DNA of 6,820 bases, taken from the NCBI GenBank assembly GCA_030823965.1, contig JAVBYP010000171.1, positions 1-6,820 of the forward strand, read 5' to 3'. This document shows, piece by piece, positions 1 to 6,820 of this stretch. This DNA is from Sideroxydans sp. GTDB lineage: Bacteria > Pseudomonadota > Gammaproteobacteria > Burkholderiales > Gallionellaceae. Position 1 is the first letter of the stretch, and every line of letters begins with the position of its first letter. A program made the translations under genes and the position numbers. The notes below the pieces were generated by a model. The model was not told the DNA's origin, ran no database searches, and saw only the letters and a list, made by a program, of their open reading frames with translations.

Positions 1-1701
1 GAGGCTGCGAAAGAAAGTCTGAATGCTGCACTCAACGTCTCCTTCAAAGGTGGTGCGATTACCGGCATGTTGGTGGTTGGCTTGGGATTGCTCGGCGTCG
101 CAGGTTATTACGCGATCTTGGTCGGCACGGGATCCACCACGGGCGAAGCGACACATGCATTGATCGGTCTCGCATTCGGCGGTTCTCTCATTTCCATCTT
201 CGCGCGTCTCGGTGGCGGCATCTTCACCAAGGGGGCGGATGTCGGCGCAGACTTGGTGGGTAAGGTCGAAGCCGGTATCCCGGAGGATGACCCGCGCAAT
301 CCAGCGGTCATCGCTGATAACGTAGGCGACAATGTAGGCGACTGCGCAGGGATGGCAGCTGACTTGTTCGAGACTTATGCTGTGACCATCATCGCCACCA
401 TGTTGTTGGGTGGATTGTTGATGGCGAATGCAGGCCCCAATGCAGTCCTCTACCCACTGGTGCTAGGCGGCTTCTCCATCATCGCTTCCATCATCGGCAC
501 CTTCTTCGTCAAAGCGCGCGAAGGCGGCAAGATCATGAATGCGTTGTATCGTGGCTTAGCGGTCTCTGCGGTATTGGCTCTCATCGCCTTCTACCCCATC
601 ACCAATATGATGATGGCAGACAACGGGATGTATTCTGTCGGCGCACTCTACGGCGCGACCGTCATAGGATTGTTGCTGACAGCCGTTTTGGTATGGATCA
701 CCGAGTACTACACCGCGACCGAATTCTCTCCAGTACGTCACATCGCACAAGCATCCACCACGGGTCACGGTACCAACATCATCGCAGGCCTCGGCGTGTC
801 GATGAAAGCCACCGCCGCCCCTGTCATCGCAGTCTGTATCGCTATCTGGGGCGCGTATGAGTTGGCAGGTCTTTACGGCATCGCCATCGCCGCGACTTCG
901 ATGTTGTCGATGGCCGGCATCATCGTGGCATTGGATGCTTACGGGCCCATCACGGACAACGCAGGCGGTATCGCCGAGATGTCCCATCTGCCTGAGAGTG
1001 TGCGTGTCATCACCGATGCATTGGATGCTGTGGGTAATACGACAAAAGCCGTCACCAAAGGTTATGCCATTGGTTCTGCCGGACTGGCGGCTCTGGTGCT
1101 GTTCGCCGATTACACTCACGCGCTAGAGGCCAAGCTGGGTGTGGTGACTAGCTTCGATCTCTCCAACCACATGGTCATCATCGGCCTCTTCATCGGTGGC
1201 ATGGTGCCTTATCTTTTCGCCGCGATGGGAATGGAAGCGGTGGGCCGTGCAGCCGGTAGCGTGGTGGTGGAAGTGCGTCGACAGTTCAAAGATATCCCCG
1301 GCATCATGGAAGGCACGGGCAAACCAGAATATGGCACTTGCGTGGACATGCTGACCAAGGCCGCCATCAAAGAGATGATCGTCCCTTCCCTGCTCCCGAT
1401 CGCTGTCCCCGTGATCGTTGGCTTGACACTGGGTGCGCAAGCACTCGGCGGCGTACTGGTCGGCACGATCATAACGGGCATCTTCGTCGCTATCTCCATG
1501 ACCACCGGCGGCGGCGCCTGGGACAACGCGAAGAAATACATCGAGGAAGGTAACTTCGGTGGCAAGGGTTCGGAAGCACACAAGGCAGCGGTCACGGGTG
1601 ACACCGTAGGCGATCCCTACAAAGACACCGCAGGCCCCGCCGTGAATCCACTCATCAAGATCATCAACATCGTGGCTTTGATGATTGTTCCATTGCTGTA
1701 A
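1..1701 (+). CDS. hppA: Membrane-bound proton-pumping pyrophosphatase, K+-insensitive type (5' truncated)
   Basis: This integral membrane enzyme hydrolyses cytoplasmic pyrophosphate to two phosphates and uses the energy to pump H+ across the membrane. The reading frame is open from base 1, so the gene starts off the left edge. The window holds 566 residues of a family usually near 680-700, with the first transmembrane helices missing. The substrate-binding motif D-x7-K-x-E spans bases 238-270. It is followed by the acidic stretch [20 protein letters not shown], which binds Mg-pyrophosphate. A second conserved acidic block near the C-terminus includes [18 protein letters not shown]. The [10 protein letters not shown] segment (bases 1033-1062) carries Lys and Thr at the two positions known to mark the K+-independent, H+-pumping subfamily; K+-dependent members have Ala and usually Gly there. 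Many hydrophobic helices lie between these loops. The gene ends just before a strong terminator. Identity is very secure. Ion specificity is inferred from the family motif. Confidence 0.97.
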   Translation, partial: EAAKESLNAALNVSFKGGAITGMLVVGLGLLGVAGYYAILVGTGSTTGEATHALIGLAFGGSLISIFARLGGGIFTKGADVGADLVGKVEAGIPEDDPRNPAVIADNVGDNVGDCAGMAADLFETYAVTIIATMLLGGLLMANAGPNAVLYPLVLGGFSIIASIIGTFFVKAREGGKIMNALYRGLAVSAVLALIAFYPITNMMMADNGMYSVGALYGATVIGLLLTAVLVWITEYYTATEFSPVRHIAQASTTGHGTNIIAGLGVSMKATAAPVIAVCIAIWGAYELAGLYGIAIAATSMLSMAGIIVALDAYGPITDNAGGIAEMSHLPESVRVITDALDAVGNTTKAVTKGYAIGSAGLAALVLFADYTHALEAKLGVVTSFDLSNHMVIIGLFIGGMVPYLFAAMGMEAVGRAAGSVVVEVRRQFKDIPGIMEGTGKPEYGTCVDMLTKAAIKEMIVPSLLPIAVPVIVGLTLGAQALGGVLVGTIITGIFVAISMTTGGGAWDNAKKYIEEGNFGGKGSEAHKAAVTGDTVGDPYKDTAGPAVNPLIKIINIVALMIVPLL

Positions 1702-1722
1702 TCTTGGTGTAAGCGTCACCTC

Positions 1723-1747
1723 AAAGGGCTGCCTCGGCAGCCCTTTT
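1723..1747 (+). terminator. Rho-independent terminator of hppA
   Basis: A ten-base-pair perfect stem pairs AAAGGGCTGC (1723-1732) with GCAGCCCTTT (1737-1746) around the four-base loop CTCG. A short T run (1744-1747) closes it. It starts 22 bases after the hppA stop codon, as expected for an intrinsic terminator. The T tract is short and partly inside the stem, so read-through into ppa is possible. Confidence 0.85.
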
Positions 1748-1760
1748 CGCTGCGTCGGGG

Positions 1761-1769
1761 TGATACAAT
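1761..1769 (+). promoter_or_regulatory. Extended -10 promoter for ppa-folD
   Basis: TGATACAAT holds a TG dinucleotide one base before TACAAT, a five-of-six match to the sigma-70 -10 box. No good -35 box is visible. The -35 position falls at about 1741-1746, inside the right arm of the hppA terminator, which fits an extended -10 promoter that does not need one. Transcription would start near 1776, leaving a leader of about 30 bases before the ppa start. The assignment rests on sequence match and position only. Confidence 0.55.
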
Positions 1770-1791
1770 TCGCGCCTTTCAATTCACACGT

Positions 1792-1799
1792 AAAGGTGG
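1792..1799 (+). promoter_or_regulatory. Ribosome binding site of ppa
   Basis: AAAGGTGG lies six bases before the ATG at 1806. It is a reasonable Shine-Dalgarno match at normal spacing and supports that start. Confidence 0.6.
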
Positions 1800-1805
1800 C
1801 GCATC

Positions 1806-2354
1806 ATGGGTTTGAACAAGGTTCCTTCCGGCAATAATCTTCCAGACGATTTCAACGTCATCATCGAGATCCCGCAACACGGTGAGCCAGTCAAATACGA
1901 AGTGGATAAGGATTCCGGCGCGATCTTCGTTGACCGCTTCATGAACACAGCGATGCACTACCCTTGCAACTATGGCTACATCCCTCACACCCTGTCCGAC
2001 GATGGCGATCCTGTTGACGTGTTGGTCATCACGCCAGTTCCCTTGAACAGCGGCGTAGTCGTGCGTTGCCGCCCATTGTGCGTGTTGAAGATGGAAGATG
2101 AATCTGGCTTCGACGCCAAAGTATTGGCTGTGCCCGTGGATAAACTGTCTACCCTGTATCGCGGATTGAAGAGCTACAAAGAATTGCCCGAGATCACACT
2201 GAAACAGATCGAACATTTCTTCGCACACTACAAAGATCTGGAACCGAACAAATGGGTGAAGATCGGCGGCTGGGCGGATATCGACGAAGCGCGCAAAGAG
2301 ATCATGGCGGGTGTAGAGAACTACAAGAACGCCATTGTCAAACCAGAGTTCTGA
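1806..2354 (+). CDS. ppa: Inorganic pyrophosphatase, soluble family I
   Basis: This cytoplasmic enzyme hydrolyses pyrophosphate made by nucleic acid, protein and cofactor synthesis, pulling those reactions forward. At 182 residues it is the usual size for bacterial family I enzymes. The active site is complete, with each residue offset by one from the E. coli enzyme: Glu21, Lys30, Glu32, Arg44, Tyr56, the metal-binding motif DGDPVD (Asp66, Asp68, Asp71), Asp98, Asp103, Lys105 and the Tyr142-Lys143 pair. The ATG at 1806 has a good ribosome binding site and gives the expected N-terminus. The gene lies 104 bases after hppA, behind a terminator and its own likely promoter, and 14 bases before folD. 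The family usually forms hexamers in proteobacteria; that is family knowledge and cannot be seen here. Confidence 0.98.
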   Translation: MGLNKVPSGNNLPDDFNVIIEIPQHGEPVKYEVDKDSGAIFVDRFMNTAMHYPCNYGYIPHTLSDDGDPVDVLVITPVPLNSGVVVRCRPLCVLKMEDESGFDAKVLAVPVDKLSTLYRGLKSYKELPEITLKQIEHFFAHYKDLEPNKWVKIGGWADIDEARKEIMAGVENYKNAIVKPEF

Positions 2355-2357
2355 TTT

Positions 2358-2363
2358 AGGAGA
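2358..2363 (+). promoter_or_regulatory. Ribosome binding site of folD
   Basis: AGGAGA is a strong Shine-Dalgarno sequence five bases before the ATG at 2369. It starts four bases after the ppa stop codon, so the short ppa-folD gap is almost fully taken up by this site. That favours co-transcription and fixes the folD start. Confidence 0.75.
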
Positions 2364-2368
2364 TAAAG

Positions 2369-3223
2369 ATGACCGCTCGCATCATTGACGGAAAAGCCAT
2401 CGCACAAGAAGTGCGTGCTGAATGGAAGGTTCGTGCCGATGCACTCAAAGCGCGCGGCGTCACGCCCGGGCTGGCGGTCATCATCGTCGGCGAAGACCCT
2501 GCTTCCAAGGTCTACGTTGCCAACAAAGTAAAAGCTTGTGCCGAGTTGGGATTGCATTCCGTACACATCGCCCTGCCTGCTGACACCAGCGAAGCTGCTT
2601 TGCTCGCGAAGATAGACGAGTTGAATAAGGATCCTAAGATCCATGGTTTGCTCGTTCAACTTCCCGTGCCTAAGCACATCGACAGCGAAAAGATACTGAA
2701 CGCCATCAGCCCAAACAAAGACGTGGATGGATTCCATCCGCTGAACGTAGGTGCATTGGCGACTGGCAATATGCGCTTCGCTCCCTGCACACCTTATGGC
2801 TCATTGGTGTTGTTGCAAAAGAGCGGTGTCTCCATCGAAGGCAAGCATGCCGTCATCGTTGGCCGAAGCAACATCGTTGGCAAACCGATGGCACTGTTGC
2901 TGTTGCAGCACAATGCGACCGTCACCATTTGCACGTCAAAGACGACCGATCTCGCCAAGCACACACGCGATGCCGATATCCTCGTGGTCGCCACTGGCAA
3001 GCCAAAGATGATCACGGGTGACATGATCAAACCCGGCGCAGCGGTGATCGACGTGGGTATCAACCGCATGGCCGACGGCAAATTGTGTGGTGATGTGGAT
3101 TTCGATTCGGCGAAAGAAGTCGCTGGCTTCATCACACCTGTTCCAGGCGGTGTGGGACCGATGACGATCACCATGCTGGTTGCCAACACCGTGCAGTCTG
3201 CTGAACGCGCTGTGGCTCAGTGA
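2369..3223 (+). CDS. folD: Bifunctional methylene-THF dehydrogenase (NADP+)/methenyl-THF cyclohydrolase
   Basis: This cytoplasmic enzyme of one-carbon metabolism interconverts 5,10-methylene-THF and 10-formyl-THF, which feed purine synthesis and initiator Met-tRNA formylation. At 284 residues it is a typical single-chain bacterial FolD. The catalytic residues are present: Tyr49 and Lys53 in [10 protein letters not shown], Gln97 in [10 protein letters not shown], and Asp120 in KDVDGFHP. They match E. coli Tyr50, Lys54, Gln98 and Asp121. The nucleotide-binding loop GRSNIVGKP lies at residues 165-173. The family signatures DVGINR and [11 protein letters not shown] lie in the last third. It follows ppa by 14 bases with a strong ribosome binding site, so the two are probably one transcription unit. 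Its stop codon is one base from the stop of the opposing small gene. NADP+ preference is assumed from the family. Confidence 0.98.
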   Translation: MTARIIDGKAIAQEVRAEWKVRADALKARGVTPGLAVIIVGEDPASKVYVANKVKACAELGLHSVHIALPADTSEAALLAKIDELNKDPKIHGLLVQLPVPKHIDSEKILNAISPNKDVDGFHPLNVGALATGNMRFAPCTPYGSLVLLQKSGVSIEGKHAVIVGRSNIVGKPMALLLLQHNATVTICTSKTTDLAKHTRDADILVVATGKPKMITGDMIKPGAAVIDVGINRMADGKLCGDVDFDSAKEVAGFITPVPGGVGPMTITMLVANTVQSAERAVAQ

Positions 3224-3224
3224 T

Positions 3225-3518
3225 CTAGCGGCACACCGTATTTCCAAACGGGTCGGTACCACAGCGCACTGCTGGTGTATCGACCTCGTTATCTGATTCT
3301 CCGATCCTTCCTTCTTCCGACTCAGTCACACCAGACTTGGGCTCGTTCTTTTTCCCCTGCTGCGAAGGTTTGACTGGCTGAGTACTCAACACACCATCCC
3401 TATCTACACAAACGACATTACCGAACGCGTCGTGACCACAACGTGGTTGCACCGCAAATGCCTGGGACGAAAAGATACTCATGGCCACTAGCCCAATACA
3501 GATAGATAGCCTCATCAT
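3225..3518 (-). CDS. Small predicted exported protein with two CGxDxFGNxVC motifs
   Basis: I do not recognise this 97-residue protein. Residues 1-22 look like a Sec signal peptide: Arg3, a hydrophobic core at about 4-16, then SSQAFA with a likely signal peptidase I cut after Ala22. The mature part would be about 75 residues. It opens with RCGHDAFGNVVC (residues 26-37, bases 3408-3443) and ends with RCGTDPFGNTVCR (residues 85-97, bases 3228-3266). A Lys/Glu/Ser/Pro-rich linker with no hydrophobic stretch joins them. Each motif has two cysteines ten residues apart, so disulfides or metal binding in the periplasm are possible. The gene overlaps the transporter stop codon in an ATGATG context. 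The first ATG (3518) is four bases from the likely Shine-Dalgarno TGAGG and the second (3515) seven, so the second may be the true start. The signal peptide and conserved motif copies make it a believable gene. Its function is unknown. Confidence 0.75.
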   Translation of the reverse strand: MMRLSICIGLVAMSIFSSQAFAVQPRCGHDAFGNVVCVDRDGVLSTQPVKPSQQGKKNEPKSGVTESEEGRIGESDNEVDTPAVRCGTDPFGNTVCR

Positions 3519-4429
3519 GCAGCCTCACGCTTGCTGTTGAAGCTGATCATCAACACACCAGCCAACACCAGCGCCGATCCCAACATCTGCAACCAAGATA
3601 CCGATTCACCCAAGAATAGGTAAGCCATATAGATGGTGCTGACTGGACCGACAGATCCGATGAGTGATGTATTTCCAGAACCTATTCGCTTGATGGCGAA
3701 CGACAACAAGAACACGGGCAGTACCGTTGAGAATATCGCCATCGCAATGGAGAGTTGGTATACCTGTATGGGTAATTCAAGTGCGCTCATAGGACGGGTC
3801 AGCAAGAACTGCAACACACACGCCGCACTCGCCACCAGCGATGCATAGGCCGTGAAGCGCGTCGCGCCGATACGTGCGATGGCATGCCCCGCCCCCACCA
3901 GATAGATCGAGTAAGACAGGGTACTGGCGAACACCAACGATGATCCGATGAGAACGGCACTCCCCTGATTCACGCCCACATCATGCAAGAACACCAATGC
4001 GATGCCTGCATAGCTCAACACCATCGCCGCGATGACCACTTTTCCGATCGCACGTTTGTACAACACAGCGGCAAGGATCACAGTCATGGTTGGATATAGG
4101 AACAAGATAAGACGTTCCAATCCCGCAGAGATGTATTGCAACCCGAGGAAATCGAGATAACTAGCAAGATAGTATCCGACCATCCCCAAGCCCAATACTA
4201 AAAATCGGTCATGCGTATCCAATGGGGCTACATGTTGACGTTTCGCCCATATCGCCACGCCGAGAAAGAAGGGGGCGGCAAATACCATGCGCAAAGCCAG
4301 CAAGGTGACCGCATCCACATGATCGACATAGGCGAGTTTGACGAAGATGGCCTTGGCCGAAAAGCCGACTGCCGCCAGCAGGGCGAAGACGACTCCAAGG
4401 AATATCTCTCGCTTCAGTGGATTCGTCAT
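3515..4429 (-). CDS. EamA/DMT-superfamily transporter
   Basis: This is a 304-residue inner-membrane protein of the drug/metabolite transporter superfamily, the usual size for ten-helix members with two EamA repeats. Hydrophobic segments are seen at about residues 10-31, 40-60, 75-93, 101-123, 128-148, 158-179, 190-209, 226-246, 258-275 and 278-296. The repeats split near residue 150. Family hallmarks include the GLERLILFLYPTMTVILA stretch before helix 4 and its repeat-two counterpart around SLIGSVGPVSTIYMAYLFLGE, with the conserved Pro and the Glu of LGE. Members export amino acids, metabolites or drugs. The substrate cannot be read from sequence. The ATG at 4429 has only a weak ribosome binding site but leaves a sensible short cytoplasmic tail (MTNPLKRE) before helix 1. 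The gene starts 46 bases after the YebC-family gene and overlaps the small exported protein gene at its stop. Confidence 0.9.
   Translation of the reverse strand: MTNPLKREIFLGVVFALLAAVGFSAKAIFVKLAYVDHVDAVTLLALRMVFAAPFFLGVAIWAKRQHVAPLDTHDRFLVLGLGMVGYYLASYLDFLGLQYISAGLERLILFLYPTMTVILAAVLYKRAIGKVVIAAMVLSYAGIALVFLHDVGVNQGSAVLIGSSLVFASTLSYSIYLVGAGHAIARIGATRFTAYASLVASAACVLQFLLTRPMSALELPIQVYQLSIAMAIFSTVLPVFLLSFAIKRIGSGNTSLIGSVGPVSTIYMAYLFLGESVSWLQMLGSALVLAGVLMISFNSKREAA
3523..3527 (-). promoter_or_regulatory. Ribosome binding site of the small exported protein gene
   Basis: On the minus strand TGAGG lies four bases before the ATG at 3518 and seven before the in-frame ATG at 3515. Spacing favours the second ATG, which would make the protein 96 residues starting MRLSICIGL. 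The site lies inside the last codons of the transporter gene, which suggests translational coupling. Confidence 0.45.
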
Positions 4430-4445
4430 CGTTAACTAAGCGCTG

Positions 4446-4468
4446 CCTACGATCATCTAGACCGTAGG
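4446..4468 (-). other. Weak inverted repeat between the YebC-family and transporter genes
   Basis: CCTACG (4446-4451) and CGTAGG (4463-4468) can form a six-base-pair stem with an 11-base loop in the 46-base gap. No T run follows on either strand, so it is a poor intrinsic terminator. It might act as an RNA-stability or attenuation element, or be chance. Confidence 0.25.
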
Positions 4469-4475
4469 TGAAAGC

Positions 4476-5180
4476 TTATCCAGCCAAACCCACATAGACG
4501 TTCTGCACGTCATCATCCTCGTCGATGGCTTCGAGGAAGGCTTGCACTTCTTCGAGTTCAGCTTCGTTGCTGATGGTGACTGGATTCTTGGGACGATAGC
4601 CGATCAGTGCGGAGGTGACGGTGAATCCTTGGGCAGGCAATGCTTTGCACACAGCATCCAGATCGGTAGGTTCCGTGATGAACAGTGTCGCCCCCTCCTC
4701 AGCAGGCTCAAGGTCTTGCGCACCTGCTTCGATGGCTGCGACTTCGGCATCCACGTCTTTAGAGTTCGGTATCGCTTCAATCATGCCGACGTGGTTGAAA
4801 TCCCACGATACAGACCCTGGCGCACCCAACTGCCCCTTGCGGAACAACACGTTCATGCTGGATTTGGTACGGTTGATATTGTCAGACAGACATTCGACGA
4901 TGACGGGTACGCGATGCGGGGCGAAACCTTCGTACACGAGGTGTTCCATATGCAGAGGACCATCCAACAGACCCGCGCCTTTTTTGATGGCGCGATCCAA
5001 TGTGTCTTTCGGCATGGAGGCTTTCTTGGCCTGCTCGACGACCAGACGCAAGCGCGAGTTAGAACCAATGTCCGCGCCGCCTTTTGCAGCGACCATGATC
5101 TCTTTGGCCAACTTGCCAAAGATCTTACCCCTTGCGTTCGCTGCGACTTCTTTGTGTCTTGCTTTCCACTGTGCGCCCAT
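4476..5180 (-). CDS. YebC/PmpR-family protein
   Basis: This 234-residue cytoplasmic protein matches the YebC family along its whole length. It has a basic N-terminal domain ([19 protein letters not shown], then IFGKLAKEI). The conserved [25 protein letters not shown] block follows in two parts around residues 44-68, then [19 protein letters not shown] with the NRT motif, and GSVSWDF near residue 125. The acidic C-terminal end is [15 protein letters not shown]. Members have long been annotated as DNA-binding regulators. More recent work on some homologues points to a role at the ribosome in helping translation of hard stretches such as proline runs, so the regulator label should be used with care. 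The N-terminus differs from classical E. coli YebC (which begins MAGHSKW), and no ruvC lies nearby, so it may be a second paralogue rather than the canonical gene. The ATG at 5180 follows a modest AAGAG ribosome binding site. It lies 95 bases after recQ on the same strand. Confidence 0.93.
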   Translation of the reverse strand: MGAQWKARHKEVAANARGKIFGKLAKEIMVAAKGGADIGSNSRLRLVVEQAKKASMPKDTLDRAIKKGAGLLDGPLHMEHLVYEGFAPHRVPVIVECLSDNINRTKSSMNVLFRKGQLGAPGSVSWDFNHVGMIEAIPNSKDVDAEVAAIEAGAQDLEPAEEGATLFITEPTDLDAVCKALPAQGFTVTSALIGYRPKNPVTISNEAELEEVQAFLEAIDEDDDVQNVYVGLAG

Positions 5181-5275
5181 GTCTGTTCTCTTCTAAGTTG
5201 ATTGATACAAAAATGCAGAGCGCGCATCTTGCCTCAAGTGGCGCCCCGCTTCAATCTCAACGGCGATACTTGCTC

Positions 5276-6820
5276 TCACTTTTCAATCGCCGAATCCTCC
5301 AATACCCGCAAGAAATCATCGCCGTACTTCGCCAACTTAGCCTGCCCTACACCGCTGATGCGGCCCATCTCATCCAACGTCTGCGGTTTGTGGTTGAGGA
5401 TTTCCAGCAGGGTACTGTCGTGGAAGATGACGTAAGGCGGCACACCTTGTTCACGCGCCAGTTCCATGCGCTTGGCTTTGAGGGCTTGCCACAAGGGATC
5501 ATCGTTCGCGCCTGCGAAGGCTTCTCGCAAACGTGAGCTGCGCTCAGCTTTGCTGCTGGTGCGTTTGACAGGCTCAGCATCACGACGCAACCACACTTCT
5601 TGCTCGCCACGCAAAACAGGACGTGATGACTCTGTGAGTTTCAACCCGCCATAGGCTTCCATATCCACGCTGATGAATCCGGCGGCGACCAGTTGGCGGT
5701 AGACGCTACTCCATTGCTGCTGTGCCCACTCCTTGCCGATGCCAAAGGTGGAAAGTTGTTGGTGGTTGAACTGTTCGATCTTGGGAGTGACCTTGCCCAG
5801 CAATACGTCGATGAGGTGCGCGACGCCGAAGCGTTGCCCGGTGCGGTACACGCATGACAGTGCCATACGCGCGGCCTCGGTGGCGTTCCAAGTATCCATG
5901 GGCGACAGACAGTTGTCGCACTGGCCGCAATCACCGGGATGCTCTTCGCCGAAGTAGCGCAGGATGGTTTGATGACGACATGCGGTAGATTCGCAAAAGC
6001 CAAGCAGTGCATCGAGTTTCTGCAATTCGACGCGCTTACGTTCTTCCGGCGAATCACCCGAAAGCAACATCTGCCGCATCGATACCACATCGCCCAGGCC
6101 GTAAGCCATCCACGCATTCGCAGGCAGACCGTCGCGCCCTGCTCGGCCTGTTTCTTGGTAGTAGCCTTCCATGCTCTTAGGCAGATCGAGATGCGCAACG
6201 AAGCGCACGTTGGGCTTGTCGATGCCCATGCCAAAAGCGACGGTGGCGACCATGATGACACCCTCTTCGCGCAGGAATTTCTTCTGGTTCTTGCTGCGCA
6301 CAGCCGCATCCAATCCTGCGTGATAGGGCAAAGCATCCCATCCCCGCTCTTTCAACCAAGCAGCAGTCTCTTCCACTTTTTTGCGCGACAGGCAATACAC
6401 GATGCCTGCATCGTCTGGATGCTCTGTTTCAAGAAAGGTCTGCAATTGTTTACGTGCGTTGTCCTTAAGCGCGACGCGGTAGCGGATATTGGGGCGGTCA
6501 AAGCTAGAGACGAACTGCTGCGCCTGTTCCAACTGCAGGCGTTCGATGATCTCGGCGCGTGTCGGTGCATCCGCCGTGGCTGTCAATGCGATGCGCGGCA
6601 CATTGGGGAAGCGTTCATGCAACACGGTCAGCGCGCGATATTCGGGACGGAAGTCGTGCCCCCATTGCGACACACAATGTGCTTCGTCGATGGCGAACAA
6701 CCCGATGCCAGCGTCATCGTTCAACTGTTCCAATAATTCAAGGAAACCTTCTGTCATCAATCGCTCTGGCGCGACATACAACAACTTCAGTTCACCTGTG
6801 CGCATCTGACGCATCACTTC
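5276..6820 (-). CDS. recQ: ATP-dependent DNA helicase RecQ (5' truncated)
   Basis: RecQ unwinds DNA 3' to 5' using ATP and acts in RecF-pathway recombination and replication-fork repair. The frame runs off the right edge. The window holds 514 residues, starting near E. coli residue 102, so helicase motifs 0 and I (Walker A) are missing. Numbering from the edge, the order is: LLYVAPERL; the Walker B motif DEAH at about 45-48 with [11 protein letters not shown] (aromatic-rich loop); ALTATAD (motif III); [12 protein letters not shown] (motif IV); [20 protein letters not shown] (motif V); and [12 protein letters not shown] (motif VI). The zinc-binding site has Cys in STACRHQ and three more in DCGQCDNC. 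A winged-helix domain follows with [13 protein letters not shown] single HRDC domain fills the last ~80 residues ([15 protein letters not shown] to [11 protein letters not shown]). No frameshift is seen. GTG at 6815-6817 is an internal Val and is not a start. Confidence 0.97.
   Translation of the reverse strand, partial: EVMRQMRTGELKLLYVAPERLMTEGFLELLEQLNDDAGIGLFAIDEAHCVSQWGHDFRPEYRALTVLHERFPNVPRIALTATADAPTRAEIIERLQLEQAQQFVSSFDRPNIRYRVALKDNARKQLQTFLETEHPDDAGIVYCLSRKKVEETAAWLKERGWDALPYHAGLDAAVRSKNQKKFLREEGVIMVATVAFGMGIDKPNVRFVAHLDLPKSMEGYYQETGRAGRDGLPANAWMAYGLGDVVSMRQMLLSGDSPEERKRVELQKLDALLGFCESTACRHQTILRYFGEEHPGDCGQCDNCLSPMDTWNATEAARMALSCVYRTGQRFGVAHLIDVLLGKVTPKIEQFNHQQLSTFGIGKEWAQQQWSSVYRQLVAAGFISVDMEAYGGLKLTESSRPVLRGEQEVWLRRDAEPVKRTSSKAERSSRLREAFAGANDDPLWQALKAKRMELAREQGVPPYVIFHDSTLLEILNHKPQTLDEMGRISGVGQAKLAKYGDDFLRVLEDSAIEK

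Noticed and set aside
556..1119. A 187-codon minus-strand open frame opposite the middle of hppA
   Set aside because: It is fully antisense to conserved hppA coding sequence, with low-complexity His/Asp/Gly composition and no recognisable motif.
1123..1782. A 219-codon minus-strand open frame opposite the end of hppA
   Set aside because: It is antisense to a well-identified gene and its protein is rich in His, Asp and Arg with no domain. It is an artefact of hppA codon usage.
4542..5201. Two overlapping plus-strand open frames (219 and 193 codons) opposite the YebC-family gene
   Set aside because: Both are shadows of a gene identified along its full length. Their Cys- and Phe-rich or Ser/Pro-rich products show no domain.
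5209..5230. Possible recQ terminator: ATGC/GCAT arms followed by a T run on the minus strand
   Set aside because: The stem core is only four base pairs (about seven with a G-T pair) and the T run is partly needed for the stem. It is too weak to call.
5181..5275. Possible promoter for the YebC-family gene in the gap after recQ
   Set aside because: TATCAA is a four-of-six -10 match, but no -35 box sits at proper spacing and no extended -10 pattern is clear.
5939..6736. A 265-codon plus-strand open frame opposite recQ
   Set aside because: recQ in this region shows unbroken helicase motifs. The antisense product has no recognisable domain.
1..6820. Mobile elements, CRISPR repeats, tRNA or rRNA genes, toxin-antitoxin or defence systems
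   Set aside because: I looked for these on both strands and found no repeats, transposase-like proteins, cloverleaf segments or defence domains. All long frames are explained by the genes listed.

Overview
This window looks like ordinary, densely coding chromosome from a mid-GC proteobacterium. The protein sequences most resemble Betaproteobacteria, possibly the Gallionellaceae/Nitrosomonadales group. That placement is judged from recalled protein resemblance and rests on no search. I see no mobile element, CRISPR array, tRNA, rRNA or phage gene, and no stretch of more than 300 bases lacks a gene.

Left half, plus strand. The window opens inside hppA, a membrane-bound proton-pumping pyrophosphatase whose first ~120 residues lie off the left edge. 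A clear intrinsic terminator follows it, and then an extended -10 promoter. Next come ppa (soluble family I inorganic pyrophosphatase) and, 14 bases later, folD (methylene-tetrahydrofolate dehydrogenase/cyclohydrolase). ppa and folD are probably co-transcribed. Two unrelated ways of hydrolysing pyrophosphate thus sit side by side: one conserves the energy as an ion gradient, and the other releases it as heat.

Right half, minus strand. Reading right to left there is recQ (ATP-dependent 3'-5' DNA helicase, N-terminus off the right edge), a YebC/PmpR-family protein, a ten-helix EamA/DMT-superfamily transporter, and a small predicted exported protein. The last two genes overlap at stop and start. 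The small protein's stop codon lies one base from the folD stop codon, so the two strands converge with no room for a terminator between them.

The genes fit general metabolism and upkeep: pyrophosphate disposal, one-carbon metabolism, DNA repair, translation or regulation, and small-molecule export. I found no convincing new system. The least explained item is the small exported protein, which carries two copies of a Cys-Gly-x-Asp-x-Phe-Gly-Asn-x-Val-Cys motif joined by a polar linker.
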